This document shows, piece after piece, positions 17,886 to 27,700 of a stretch of 58,096 nucleotides of DNA (within the stretch, counting starts at the first letter, position 1; each line of letters opens with the position of its first letter). This DNA is from Methanobrevibacter olleyae (GTDB taxonomy: Archaea; Methanobacteriota; Methanobacteria; Methanobacteriales; Methanobacteriaceae). The position numbers were made by a program, and so were the translations under genes. The notes under the pieces were generated by a model, which was not told where the DNA came from, ran no database searches, and saw only the letters and a list, made by a program, of their open reading frames with translations. The DNA lies in assembly GCA_015063035.1 (NCBI GenBank), contig SUTG01000008.1, positions 1 through 58,096 on the forward strand, given 5' to 3'.

Positions 17886-17891
17886 TTATTT

Positions 17892-19196
17892 TTATTCATC
17901 ATCTTCATCTTCCCCTATCTTCTTTAGGAATTCCCTCCATTCTCTTTCTTCTTCCATTATGTATTCATTGTATTTTTCAAAGTCCTTTTCAGCAAGTTCT
18001 TCTTTTCCACATCTTTTATAATGCTTAGCGCGTTCAAGATATATTGTATAGTAGTCCGGATGTTTTGATTGGAGATTGTTATAGATGTTTTCAGCCCTTT
18101 CCTCATATCCTGCCTTGGATAGCCTTTTGGCAATTTCCATAATGTATTCGCTATATGGCCCTTGATTGTAATCCCAAGTTTCAAGCATTACATGAGTTCC
18201 CACCTTGATGGATTGAAATGCATTGCGAGTGTCTCCCAAATCGAAATAGATTGCTCCAAGGACATGGAATGCCTTATCGCATTGATAATTATTCAATAGT
18301 TTGTTTGCATATTCGATTGCTTCATAATAATTTCCTAAATAATATGAAGTTTCACTAATCAAAAAGAGAGCGGTTTTATCCATTTCATCGATTTTCAATG
18401 CATCATTCAGATATTTATGGGCAAGGTCGAAATTTAGGTTTTCAATGTAGCTTTTAGCTATTGAAGTCTTCTTTTCAGCTGTAGAATACAGCCTGTCAGA
18501 GTTGATGAGGTATTTCAATGAATCATAATGCCTGTTTAGTTCATGGTATGACATTCCAATTACATAATTGAAATGTGCAGATTCAAGATCCTTTTCAAAT
18601 GCTCCATTTTCCCTTAACTCTTCAAAGGACTCTATCACTTCATCATATTTCCCAAGAGAATATAGCCGAATAAGCAATAAAGACTTTATTTCAGGAACCA
18701 CATTGGTCATTTCATTGAAGTAAAACATGGAGCGTTCCTCATCATCAAGCTCTTCATAAATCTCTGACATATGATGCAATGCCATTGTGTTTTCAGGATT
18801 CAATTCAAGCAGCTTGTCACCGTATTCGATTGCCTTGTCGTATTCCTCAAGTTCCTTGTATACTAAAAAATGATTTAAAAAGTAGTTTTCCTTGTCTTTG
18901 GTATCCTTTATGATTTCCAAAGCTTTTTCTGGATGGTTTAGTTTTACATAGGCAAGGCCGATCATCATATATGAATCGTCTTTTGCTCCCCCATTTGCTA
19001 TACATTTGTTAAATAGTTCGATTGATTTTTCATATTCCTTTTTATCGTAATAATCGCATGCCAGGTTTTCCTGGAATTCGATTAGATTAGGATTGATCTT
19101 CAGTATTTCCTTACAGACCTCTATGGATTTGTCCACATTGAATTCACACTCCACAGAGTTGTAGGATGCTATTAGTCTGTCAAGTTTGCTTGACAT
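17892..19196 (-). CDS. TPR-repeat protein, 434 aa
   Basis: A soluble protein built of tetratricopeptide repeats through almost its full length; examples are YDKKEYEKSIELFNKCI, YKELEEYDKAIEYGDKLLEL and YYLGNYYEAIEYANKLLNN. It ends in the acidic tail KIGEDEDDE. TPR arrays bind other proteins, so it is probably a scaffold or adaptor; no catalytic domain is present. GGTGAT lies four bases before the ATG at 19196, which is preferred over an in-frame GTG at 19205. It is convergent with the CARF-HEPN gene, with six bases of spacer beyond the repeat, and is likely monocistronic. Confidence 0.85.
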   Translation of the reverse strand: MSSKLDRLIASYNSVECEFNVDKSIEVCKEILKINPNLIEFQENLACDYYDKKEYEKSIELFNKCIANGGAKDDSYMMIGLAYVKLNHPEKALEIIKDTKDKENYFLNHFLVYKELEEYDKAIEYGDKLLELNPENTMALHHMSEIYEELDDEERSMFYFNEMTNVVPEIKSLLLIRLYSLGKYDEVIESFEELRENGAFEKDLESAHFNYVIGMSYHELNRHYDSLKYLINSDRLYSTAEKKTSIAKSYIENLNFDLAHKYLNDALKIDEMDKTALFLISETSYYLGNYYEAIEYANKLLNNYQCDKAFHVLGAIYFDLGDTRNAFQSIKVGTHVMLETWDYNQGPYSEYIMEIAKRLSKAGYEERAENIYNNLQSKHPDYYTIYLERAKHYKRCGKEELAEKDFEKYNEYIMEEEREWREFLKKIGEDEDDE

Positions 19197-19391
19197 AAAT
19201 ATCACCGTATAAAAATTGATTTAACAAATTATAGTATTGATAGTATATAAAGGTTTTGAATTAGAGCAAAATAAAAAAAGAAAAAGAAGTGTTATTTTTA
19301 TAAATAATTAACTATTTATGGTTCTTTTTCTTTTTTATTAATTTATTTCAGTTAATTTTATATATTGGGATTCACAAATTAGTGTTAATGA

Positions 19392-19411
19392 GTAGTGGAT
19401 TTCTCCACTAC
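19392..19411 (-). terminator. GAAA-tetraloop hairpin after a small ORF
   Basis: On the minus strand GTAGTGGA, loop GAAA, TCCACTAC: an 8-bp perfect stem capped by a GNRA tetraloop. The stem begins at the last base of the penultimate part of the 28-codon ORF, overlapping its TAG stop. No T run follows at once, so it may protect the mRNA end rather than terminate it. Confidence 0.65.
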
Positions 19412-19494
19412 TTGTCCTGCATATAGTTCAGTATTGCAAAGATTGCAGAAATTACCAAACTTATGCAGGTGATAACACTAATCGCTTCACCCAT
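19408..19494 (-). CDS. Small hydrophobic peptide, 28 aa
   Basis: ATG at 19494 is preceded by GGGGTGATTAG, which contains this genome's strong GGTGAT site. The product is MGEAISVITCISLVISAIFA followed by ILNYMQDK: one predicted membrane helix (about residues 4-25) with a short acidic N-terminus and a charged C-terminus. A hairpin with a GAAA loop overlaps the stop codon. The combination of ribosome binding site, single TM and hairpin makes it a credible small membrane protein, perhaps regulatory or toxin-like. It is divergent from the ATPase gene at 19799. I know of no named family. Confidence 0.55.
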   Translation of the reverse strand: MGEAISVITCISLVISAIFAILNYMQDK

Positions 19495-19798
19495 CTAATC
19501 ACCCCATATATAATGCATATTACTCTAATTTTTCAAGCTATTTTCTAACTTAAATTAAAATTAAAGCCACATTATATATTTCATATTATTGTTTATTTTA
19601 TATTTAAAGATTTCTCTGATGTTTATTTTGGTTATAAATAGTTATATATAGTTAATTTTTTATTTTAAGTTTCATATGATTTTTATTTTGTTATTAGATT
19701 ATAATTAGCTTAAAAAATTATAATGATTTTATAAAAAAATTTCAATAGATTTAAATTTTTAAAAAAAATACTATTATTAAAAATAATGCGAGGATAAC
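19495..19798. other. 304-bp non-coding gap before the ATPase gene
   Basis: AT-rich; CATTATATATGG on the minus strand near 19506-19517 is a TATA candidate for the small ORF but is rather close to its start. The ATPase gene is preceded by GCGAGGATAAC. Nothing else is visible. Confidence 0.4.
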
Positions 19799-20755
19799 AT
19801 GTCTAATTTCAAATTCAAAATCAATAATGTAGGTTCAATCAATCATGCGGATATGGATATAGGGAGAATCAATGTCATAGGCGGCAAGAACTGTACAGGA
19901 AAATCAACCACAAGCAATTTGCTATACTGTTTCTTAAGGGCCATCTCATCAGAAAACGACTCTACAATAAAGGAATTGCTGAAATCCGAATTTGATATAA
20001 CAGGGCCTCAGGATTACAATGACAATGCTGGCATTTACTCCCATGATGACTTTTCATGCACTTTTGATTTTAAGAACTTTAAATTTGAAAGACAAGGAGA
20101 TTTGGATATAACTAAAGTATTTTACTTTGACTCATTCTCACTATTTGACAATAAGGCTGGTGGAACCTACTTTTTAGAGCATGTTAAAAGCTTGGAAGCC
20201 GCTTTGGAAATAACTGAAGACAATGACAATGAGGATCTGGAAGTTGAAAAGCTCATTAAGGAAATTCTCGGTGGAGAGATCAAAAAGGAAAATGGGGAAT
20301 TGTTCTTTGTAAGGGAAAATGGAATCAAGACCCATATGAAAAACACCTCTTCAGGAGTAAAGCAGGTAGCAATCATCCAAACCTTACTAAATAATAATGA
20401 ACTTGAGCCTAATTCATTCCTTATCATGGATGAGCCTGAAGTGAATCTTCACCCTGAATGGCAGATCAAGTTTGCAAAGATTCTTGTCTTGCTTGTAAAG
20501 GAGCTTGACTTAAGCATTTACATCGCTTCCCATAGCCCTTTCTTCATTGAAGCCATTGAACTGTATTCCCAATTCTATGATTTGATTGATGATAGTTATT
20601 TCTATCTCACTCAAAAGGCAGAGGGGTATCAGTATGATATAATGCCAGTGGATTCCAATAATCTGGAGGCAATCTATAGAAACCTGGGACAGCCATATGA
20701 TATCCTTGATGAGATCAAGATGGACTTGATGTTCAAGAAACTTGATGGTGATTAA
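19799..20755 (+). CDS. AAA/ABC-type ATPase, OLD/RecF-like
   Basis: A 318-aa ATPase of the AAA_15/AAA_21 group. Walker A is GGKNCTGKST (28-37), an ABC-like signature SSGVKQV lies at 184-190, Walker B is FLIMDEPEVNLHP with D211 and E212, and the switch histidine is H245 in IASHSP. It lacks a TOPRIM domain, so it is not a complete OLD nuclease; the next gene probably supplies the effector. The start follows GAGG. The downstream ORF starts one base after this stop codon and has its ribosome binding site inside this gene, so they are translationally coupled. Such ATPase plus nuclease pairs are a common form of anti-phage module; that role here is inference. Confidence 0.85.
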   Translation: MSNFKFKINNVGSINHADMDIGRINVIGGKNCTGKSTTSNLLYCFLRAISSENDSTIKELLKSEFDITGPQDYNDNAGIYSHDDFSCTFDFKNFKFERQGDLDITKVFYFDSFSLFDNKAGGTYFLEHVKSLEAALEITEDNDNEDLEVEKLIKEILGGEIKKENGELFFVRENGIKTHMKNTSSGVKQVAIIQTLLNNNELEPNSFLIMDEPEVNLHPEWQIKFAKILVLLVKELDLSIYIASHSPFFIEAIELYSQFYDLIDDSYFYLTQKAEGYQYDIMPVDSNNLEAIYRNLGQPYDILDEIKMDLMFKKLDGD

Positions 20756-20756
20756 G

Positions 20757-21494
20757 ATGGATGATATTGAAAAGTTTGATGAGTTCTTATCTTTTTATGG
20801 CAAGTACTATCAGACTGTCTCAGAGATATCAATGCCATGTCCGATTCATGATAGGGATTGTCCTTCAATTAAAAAGAAAGAATGTGTAAGCAAAAGCAAG
20901 GAACCTCTTGTAAGTAGTGATTTCATGATGTATTCCTTTGACGATATTTGTCGTAATGTAGAAACTATAGACATTTGTAACCTACCATCTACCTGTGACG
21001 GCTTGTATTTGGATAAAAAGAGAAAAGTTCTATATTTCATAGAGTACAAGGGAGTGAAAATTGATAGGAATAGCAAAAGAGGGGAGCTTCAGGATATCTT
21101 GTATCATATGAATAAGGATTCAGAATGTTATGACAAGTATTATGAGAGATTGCAATGGGTTTATAACAGTTATGGTGATGAACTTGCATTTAAGCTAAGG
21201 CTGAAGCCATTTGAGACCCTTGACTTGGCATTGCCTAATGTCTATAAGGATTATTGCAATAAGAATAAGATTTCTGATGAGGAAAAGTTGGATTTAAGTG
21301 AGTTCCTCTCAAGCATTAAGAAGGTTTATATTGTTGTAGCGGTTTGTGATAAGAGGAATCCGACTGCAGATAGGGCTGGTTCATACAGGTTTATATTAAG
21401 AAAGCCATTTGATAGATTGAGAGATCTTGGGCTTTTTGATATGGTTGAGATAATGGATCATAATGAGTTCAAGTTCTTTTTGGAAAAGATTTAG
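20757..21494 (+). CDS. Nuclease-like partner, candidate PD-(D/E)XK
   Basis: A 245-aa protein. The segment D81-GLYLDKKRKVLYFI-E96-Y-K98-G has the spacing and hydrophobic strand of a PD-(D/E)XK nuclease core, though no search could be run. A cysteine/histidine cluster (C28, H31, C35, C43) near the N-terminus may bind metal. The ATG at 20757 follows GGTGATTAAG inside the ATPase gene. A decayed, nearly identical copy lies at 40981-41680 without the ATPase. The first half of the protein is rich in charged residues; no membrane segment is seen. Function as the effector of the ATPase is inference. Confidence 0.65.
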   Translation: MDDIEKFDEFLSFYGKYYQTVSEISMPCPIHDRDCPSIKKKECVSKSKEPLVSSDFMMYSFDDICRNVETIDICNLPSTCDGLYLDKKRKVLYFIEYKGVKIDRNSKRGELQDILYHMNKDSECYDKYYERLQWVYNSYGDELAFKLRLKPFETLDLALPNVYKDYCNKNKISDEEKLDLSEFLSSIKKVYIVVAVCDKRNPTADRAGSYRFILRKPFDRLRDLGLFDMVEIMDHNEFKFFLEKI

Positions 21495-21724
21495 TTTTAG
21501 TTGCAATTATAATCGCATTTTTAAAAATAGAAAAAATTTAAATTGCAATTTTGATTTGGATTTTTAAAATAGTAAAAAAAAACTTAAATTGTTATATTGA
21601 TTTGGATTTTTTAATAAATAGTTAAAAAAAAAAATTTAAATTGCAATTTTGATATAGTAAAATAATTTTAATTGCAATTTTGATTTGGATTTTAAAAAAA
21701 ATAGAAAAAATAAAAATAAAAGCA
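21495..21724. repeat. Degenerate repeat in a convergent spacer
   Basis: About four imperfect copies of a unit containing the palindrome AAATTGCAATTT and TTGATTTGGATTTTTA fill this gap, with A runs between. Both flanking genes end here, so it probably contains both terminators. Confidence 0.75.
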
Positions 21725-22315
21725 TCAGTCAGCTTCTATTTTTATTTTATCTTCTTGTATTGAGGTGATTTTATTTGTCTCCTTAGTTTTTTGATTAATT
21801 TTTTTCTCATCAATCTTGAAAACTAAGGGCTCTTCTTCCAAAGCTCCAGGGTCTTTTTCTATTAGTTCCTTTACTTTATTTGAAATTGCTGAGCCATCTT
21901 CATTATCTATCAAATCTATTAATTGAACCTGGTTTTGGAATCTTTCTATGGAATCCATTGGTAAATTTTCCACATAAGGTATTGCACCAGTTGCACCAAT
22001 AATTCTCTTTTTTTCTTCATCACAGCTATTTTCATAAAGCGCCTGTATACTTTGACCTGTAATATGCCCCTGCACTTCAGCACCACATAATATCAGGAAT
22101 CTGATGTTAGGGTTTGAAATTATATTTGCCACAACTTTTTCAATTCCTAAATTTTCAGTTTTGCAAGGACCTGCAATAGCAGCTCCTGCGGCTGAAGGGA
22201 TTTCTTCGATATGGGAGGCTAATGTTGCCACTGCTACAGGACTTTCAGGATCACCTACGATATAGTCTCCAGTGATCACTGGCCAATTTTCTGCTGTAGG
22301 TTTTTTTTCTACCAT
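21725..22315 (-). CDS. mtrA: MtrA homologue without membrane anchor
   Basis: A 196-aa homologue of tetrahydromethanopterin S-methyltransferase subunit A, the corrinoid-carrying subunit of the sodium-pumping Mtr complex. The start [22 protein letters not shown] and the corrinoid loop [12 protein letters not shown] are clear; the cobalt ligand position is H84, as known for this family. The usual C-terminal membrane helix is absent: the protein ends in a hydrophilic lysine/glutamate-rich tail (residues about 170-196). It is also outside any mtrEDCBAFGH cluster. It is therefore probably a soluble paralogue, such as those annotated mtrA2 in related genomes, that shuttles methyl groups elsewhere. 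GGAGG precedes the ATG at 22315. Confidence 0.9.
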   Translation of the reverse strand: MVEKKPTAENWPVITGDYIVGDPESPVAVATLASHIEEIPSAAGAAIAGPCKTENLGIEKVVANIISNPNIRFLILCGAEVQGHITGQSIQALYENSCDEEKKRIIGATGAIPYVENLPMDSIERFQNQVQLIDLIDNEDGSAISNKVKELIEKDPGALEEEPLVFKIDEKKINQKTKETNKITSIQEDKIKIEAD

Positions 22316-22367
22316 ATGTAACCCTCCATTTTAGTGATTTTTATGAATATCAATCTCTCTTTCTAAT

Positions 22368-22472
22368 ATTTTGGTTTGTTGAAAACCAATAAATGGATGA
22401 AATTTTTATGTTTTTTTTTTGATTGAGAGCTTTTTCGCATTTATGTCTTAAGGTTTTCAACAAAACCAAAAT
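22368..22472 (-). promoter_or_regulatory. Long inverted repeat in the mtrA leader
   Basis: ATTTTGGTTTGTTGAAAACC at 22368-22387 pairs with the 21-base arm at 22452-22472 with a single bulged base. The 64-base interval includes a T run. It lies 53-157 bases upstream of the mtrA start, so it would fold in its leader if transcription starts beyond 22472. It could be a cis-regulatory structure; it does not match a cobalamin riboswitch that I know. Confidence 0.55.
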
Positions 22473-23035
22473 CTATGCCTGCTAATACCCAAGAGAGGAG
22501 TTCATGATAAAGAATATCGATTTGGGTCATATAAATATTTTTATTGAACATTTTTTATTTTTTTTATTAAAATATAGTTAAAAATTGAACAAAATTCAAT
22601 TATACTATTTTTTCATTAAAAGATATATTTTTACAGTCATAATATAAAATTCATTTGAAAATAAGGTTGAACAGTGGTCTTTTTTTTGAATTTTTTTTGA
22701 AAAACTGATTAATTGTAATATTTTTGCTTTTGAATTATCTTTTTCACTTTCATATGCTAATTTTTTGAAAAATCGTAACATTCAGGTATTTTAAGATTTC
22801 TTTGATTATTTCACTATTTTTTATATTTTTCCTAAACATTGTTTAGATTAAATTTTTCTTTTTTCTGATATGAACCTTTTCAAATTCATTTGTTCTAAAA
22901 AATACTACTTTTTCATATTTTGTTTATTTTTTCATTAATTTTTATATGTAAATATGAATATTATTCAATAAAAATATTTATATTTGTTAATTTTAACATT
23001 TAGAATTAGAATTGTACTATAAATTTTTTTATTTA

Positions 23036-23144
23036 ATAAAATCTTTATTAGATAAAATCTTTATTAGATTAAATCTTATTAGATTAAATCTTATTAGATA
23101 AAATCTTTATTAGATTAAATCTTATTAGATAAAATCTTTATTAG
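23036..23144. repeat. Short interspersed tandem repeat (TTAGAT units)
   Basis: Alternating 16-18 bp units, ATAAAATCTTTATTAG and ATTAAATCTTATTAG, repeat six or seven times with small length changes. No coding content. Confidence 0.85.
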
Positions 23145-23228
23145 TATGATTCATCCATAAAACAGCAAATAAGATTTAAGACTAGTTAAATCTTGATAAA
23201 TAGGAATTTTTCTTCAAACGATTTCTCC

Positions 23229-23283
23229 ATTAGTTGCTTCGAGATTTGGGAAATATTCATTCCTTTGTTTCGAAGCAATTAAT
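23229..23283. ncRNA. Candidate structured RNA, 14-bp stem
   Basis: ATTAGTTGCTTCGA (23229-23242) pairs along its full length with TCGAAGCAATTAAT (23270-23283), with one G-U pair if read as plus-strand RNA. The 27-base loop contains GGAA and TTCC, which can form an inner helix. There is no protein-coding explanation. Strand and transcription are unknown. Confidence 0.35.
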
Positions 23284-23751
23284 GATAATAGTTGAAATTT
23301 AAATTTAGAGAAATGTTCTAACATATCTCATAAGAAAATCCTAAATCTAACATCTGAATTTAATTTTAATTATTATCAAAATCTAATGTATTATTTGTGG
23401 AATATATTTTCATCGTTTTAGCTAATTCGGATTTAACTTAAAAAGGTTTTAAACATATTTGTTATAATGGATAAACCTATTGGGTAGTAACTCCGTTATT
23501 TGGGAAATTAATGTAATATCTAAAAACCTTAATATTGTTGGATGTTTTTATGATAAAATTTAATGATCTCAAATGGGCATATAATGAGTTCATTGTTTTA
23601 TAAAACTTTTGGCAATATTAAAGTAAAGTTCAGCATATTACTTGGGCATCATTATATCTCTTGGTAATGATCTGGGATAAGGTTTATTCATTAAAATTAG
23701 TTCATATCTTCTTTTTTTAGTTTTTTAATGCTTTTTTTAAATTATATTTTT

Positions 23752-23940
23752 TAGGATTATCCTTTTATGTGTGGTTTTTTTAGTTAGAATTAGGTTTTTT
23801 TAGGATTATCCTTTTATGTGTGGTTTTTTTTAGTTAGAATTAGCGTTTTTTTTAGGATTGTCCTTTTAGCGTAGTTTTATTAATTAGAATTAGGTTTTTT
23901 TAGGATATCCTTAGGTAAAAGTTTAATTAATAAAATTAGC
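23752..23940. repeat. About 50-bp tandem repeat, four copies
   Basis: Units begin with TTAGGATTATCCTTTTATG or a variant near 23752, 23801, 23852 and 23901, each followed by a T run and GTTAGAATTAG. Later copies diverge. Confidence 0.85.
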
Positions 23941-24020
23941 TTTTAATGTTTTAATCATTAAAAATTAGTTTTCTTAAGCTTGTTTATTTTTAAAAATAGG
24001 AATTGTCTTTTAGATTAAAA

Positions 24021-24055
24021 TAGTGGAATTATTTTCTGAGGCGATTATTCCACTA
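24021..24055. other. 9-bp stem-loop
   Basis: TAGTGGAAT (24021-24029) and ATTCCACTA (24047-24055) pair perfectly around a 17-base loop. Eleven bases further on begins the next inverted repeat. Confidence 0.5.
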
Positions 24056-24065
24056 ATTTAATCAG

Positions 24066-24131
24066 AAACTAAAGAGATCTGATTTGTGTGATTAAATATG
24101 AGTGCTGTTTTTAATAGCTTCTCTTTAGTTT
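24066..24131. other. 12-bp perfect inverted repeat, 42-base loop
   Basis: AAACTAAAGAGA (24066-24077) and TCTCTTTAGTTT (24120-24131) are exact complements. Together with the neighbouring 24021-24055 stem it makes a compact two-hairpin unit. Confidence 0.5.
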
Positions 24132-24273
24132 ATTCTTTTGAAAGAAATATTTATTGTTTACTAATTTACGGTGTGAAATGAAAAGAGAAATATCATTTTT
24201 AATATACTAAATTTAGAAATGCTTGAATATAGTTTTATTAAGTTAGAAACGGGATAATATTTCTCTTTTCGGA

Positions 24274-24319
24274 GTTATAAGAAAAAACTGCTTCCGACTT
24301 GGATGATTTTTCTAATAAC
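24274..24319. other. 13-bp stem-loop, one mismatch
   Basis: GTTATAAGAAAAA (24274-24286) pairs with TTTTTCTAATAAC (24307-24319) at 12 of 13 positions. The loop is more GC-rich (CTGCTTCCGACTTGGATGA) than its surroundings. Confidence 0.4.
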
Positions 24320-24711
24320 TGGAATTGAAACTTTAGGGAAAATATGAAAAATCCTGAAGTATCAATTCTTGATAAAAATAGTGTAATTATTAATATAAAT
24401 ACTTATCTTATAAACAATTTAATAAAATTTTATTATTAATTGTAAAAAAATTGAATAATATTCAATTATATCCGTTTATTTTAATATATTGGAAATTAAA
24501 AAAGATCACTAAATTTATCTGGAAAAAAATATGTGTCTTTATCTATTTTAACTTTAAAATATTGAATATTGTTTAATATTAATTTGATATGCTATCTTAT
24601 ATCTTAAGCATTATTATAAAAAAAGTTATTTATGTGATTTAGGTCTTCAAGTTTCCATATGCTTTCTCATGAAATCTTTCAAACCCATCCACATAAATTT
24701 TCAATTAAATT

Positions 24712-27700
24712 TTATTTTCTATTTCTTATAGGAATCAATACTAATGACAATAAACAGATCAATAAAAGCAATATAGGATTTCCGGTTTTTAAGCTGACAT
24801 TTCTGTCGATTTTCGGAATTCTTTCAGTAGTTTTATTATCTTTTGTCTTATTGCTATCAGGGTCATTAGGAACAGTTACTTTGGTGGTATTAGTGCTGTT
24901 AACTGTATCATTGGTTATGTTATGACCGGCTATAGCAGTATTGATTTTGGTTCCTGCAGTAATAGCTTTAAATAGAATATCTAAACTCACGGATTCTCCA
25001 GGTTGCAATATTCCCTTATATGTCCAAGTGTCTATTCCATCAAAAGTCCATTCATTATTTTTATCTATATAGGATAAATAAACCAATCCATTGGAATATT
25101 CATTGTCTTTTATGTAGACTCCAGTTAAGTTACAGTCACCTGTATTTGTTACAATGATTGTAAATCTTACTGTTTCTCCTATTTTAACTGCTTTATTGTT
25201 GGAAATTTTTTGGATTGTCATGTTTGGAGTGTATACTGAAGTTGTATTATTGGTAGTTTTATTACCTGTTTCATTTGAAGAAACAACGACAACGTTTGTG
25301 AAATTACCTGATTTTGTTGTATTGAACACTACGATGAATTCTATTGTCTCGTTGATGTTTAATTGATTGTTGTATGTCCATCTATTATTGCTGTATGTCC
25401 ATTTGTTTTCCCTATCAATAAAACTATCATAGACCAATCCATCATATTTGTCTTCAATGACACTAATGTCATGTAATATGGTATCTCCAGTATTTTTAAC
25501 TCTGATTATGAATTGAACCTGCTCACCATTCAAAACAGTATTGTTTAAACTTATTTTTTCAATTTCCATATCTGAGAAGTTTCCCATATATGTGATGTTA
25601 AACAAGAATAGGTTTTGAGTGGTTGCATCTGCTGCAGTATAGAAATCAAATAAAACCTGTGTGCCGTTTTCTAATATTAAGCTTGCATTATAATCAGGAA
25701 CACGGAATCCGGAATCAAATAAAGAAATCACATCTTTGGTTATTTCTTTATTGCTGTTTCTGAAGTCGGAATCTGTAAATTCCCATAGATTATAAGTTAG
25801 ATTGTCAGCATTGCTAAAGTAATATTTATAAATCAATATCTTTAAATATTCACTGACATCTTCTCCTGTTAACTGATTGCGAGCGATACTAAGGTTATTC
25901 AATAAGTATACAACATCAGGGAAGTTCATTGTCCTTTGTAGGCAGTAGCCTAGCAATCCATTTTCTAACTCTACTAAATAAGTGTCTGAATCAACGTTTT
26001 CCACATTTACAGGTGTGCCTTGAACATCTTCGATTTGGTTAGGGTTTAATGAATTGTTGTTTGCATTCAATTCATTCAATACATATATTTGCTTATCTTC
26101 CAATGCGCTATTGTCTGTGAAATTATTGTTTTCAACAGTTGCATTGACAGCATAAACAATTCCATATCCTCTTGAGGTGTTGTTTTCAAAATTACTATTG
26201 TTCAAATTTAAATTACCGCTAATGATTGCAGATCCATCATATGCCTGATTATTAGCAAATGTGGAATTTGTAATATTTGAATTTCCTATATTGAATAAAC
26301 CTCCACCATTAACCGCTTCATTTGAATCAAATGTTGAATTGTTGATAGTGGAACTGCCGTAAACATATGCTCCTCCACCGATATATTCTGCGGAGTTATT
26401 GGCAATCAAATCATTTTCAGAGTCTAGATTTTCAACAAATAACCCTCCACCATAGTAATGTGCACTATTATTGATTATAGCATTGTTTTTTGATTCTAAG
26501 TTTTCAGCATATATCGCACCTGCAGTTCCATTGACCTGGTTATTTGTGAACTCATTGTTTTCCAAATAACCATCGTTACCGTATAGTGCTCCTCCAAACT
26601 CTGCACTATTGTTGTTTAGGATAGAGTTTGTAACATTAAAGCCATTAATATTATATAGTGCTCCTCCATTTTCCATTGCAGAGTTGCTTTCAAATATTGA
26701 ATTGTCAACAATCATTTCATCTTGAGAATATACAGCTCCTCCAGATCTGCTTGCATTGTTCTTTTCAAAATTGGAATTATCTATTATGATATTCCCTTGA
26801 GAATATACAGCTCCTCCAGATCTGCCTGCAGAGTTCTCAGTGAAATTTGAATTGGCAATAGTTCCATTTTTATATGTTCCTACTGCGCCTCCATTACCGG
26901 TACCATCACCCATAGCAGAATTGTTTACAAAAGATGATTCATCCACTAAAACATTCTCATTAGAATATATGGCCCCTCCACCAGTTCTAGCTGCATTATT
27001 ATTAAAGTCAGATGAATTCACTATATTGTTTTTTGAATATAATGCTCCACCTGCTCCATTGAGGGATGTGTTGTTAGTAAATGAACAATTTGTAATGGTG
27101 CTAGATTCATAAGACCTTACGCCAGCTCCAGAACCTTTTGCTACATTGTTGGTAAAGTTGGAATTATCAACATTTGCGGTATTAGCCAATATTGCTCCAC
27201 CTTGATCACTAGCATTACTAGAATCAAAATTTGAATTATCAACATTGAGATTTTCTTTAGTGTAAATAGCTCCACCCATGCGACCAGAGTTATTTGTAAA
27301 ATTAGATCCTTCTACATTACCATTATATGAGTATATTGCTCCTCCCAAACTATTAGCAGAATTGTTTTCAAAATCAGAGTTAGTAATATTCAAATTTCTA
27401 TTGGAGTATATTGCACCTCCACTTGTATTTGCACTATTATTAATGAATTTTGAATCTACAATACTAAGGTTACCTGAATATACATAAACTGCACCTCCAT
27501 TAGCTGCAGTATTGTTTATAAATGTAGAATTAATTATTTCCATATTTCCCATATTTGAAAATAATGCTCCCCCATTGCTGCTGTAATTTCCATTGATGAA
27601 TGTTAAACCGCTAAAGGTTAGGTTATTTCTTTGGGTATAGAAAATTCTATTGCCATTACCGTTTATGATAGCGCTTCCAACATTCACTGCAATCAAATTC

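Larger units (their letters stand above)
22473..24711. other. 2.2-kb non-coding region with stem-loops
   Basis: No gene of normal size on either strand. The region lies between the mtrA leader and the end of the adhesin gene and contains two tandem arrays (23036-23144 and 23752-23940) and four clear stem-loops (23229-23283, 24021-24055, 24066-24131, 24274-24319), each listed separately. It may hold one or more non-coding RNAs, or be recombination-prone flanking DNA of an adhesin gene. Confidence 0.6.

Noticed and set aside
16175-19400. CRISPR array near the CARF gene
   Set aside because: No regularly spaced repeats with unique spacers; the only repeats are short duplications at gene ends.
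22316-22550. Cobalamin riboswitch upstream of mtrA
   Set aside because: No cobalamin-box sequence or matching junction seen; only a simple long inverted repeat.
22504-22581. 25-codon ORF starting after GAGAGGAG
   Set aside because: Short and Phe/Leu-rich by T-run composition; the site spacing is tight and no other support exists.
26840-27487. Plus-strand ORFs inside the adhesin gene
   Set aside because: They mirror the repetitive beta-helix codons on the opposite strand; proline- and leucine-rich shadow frames.
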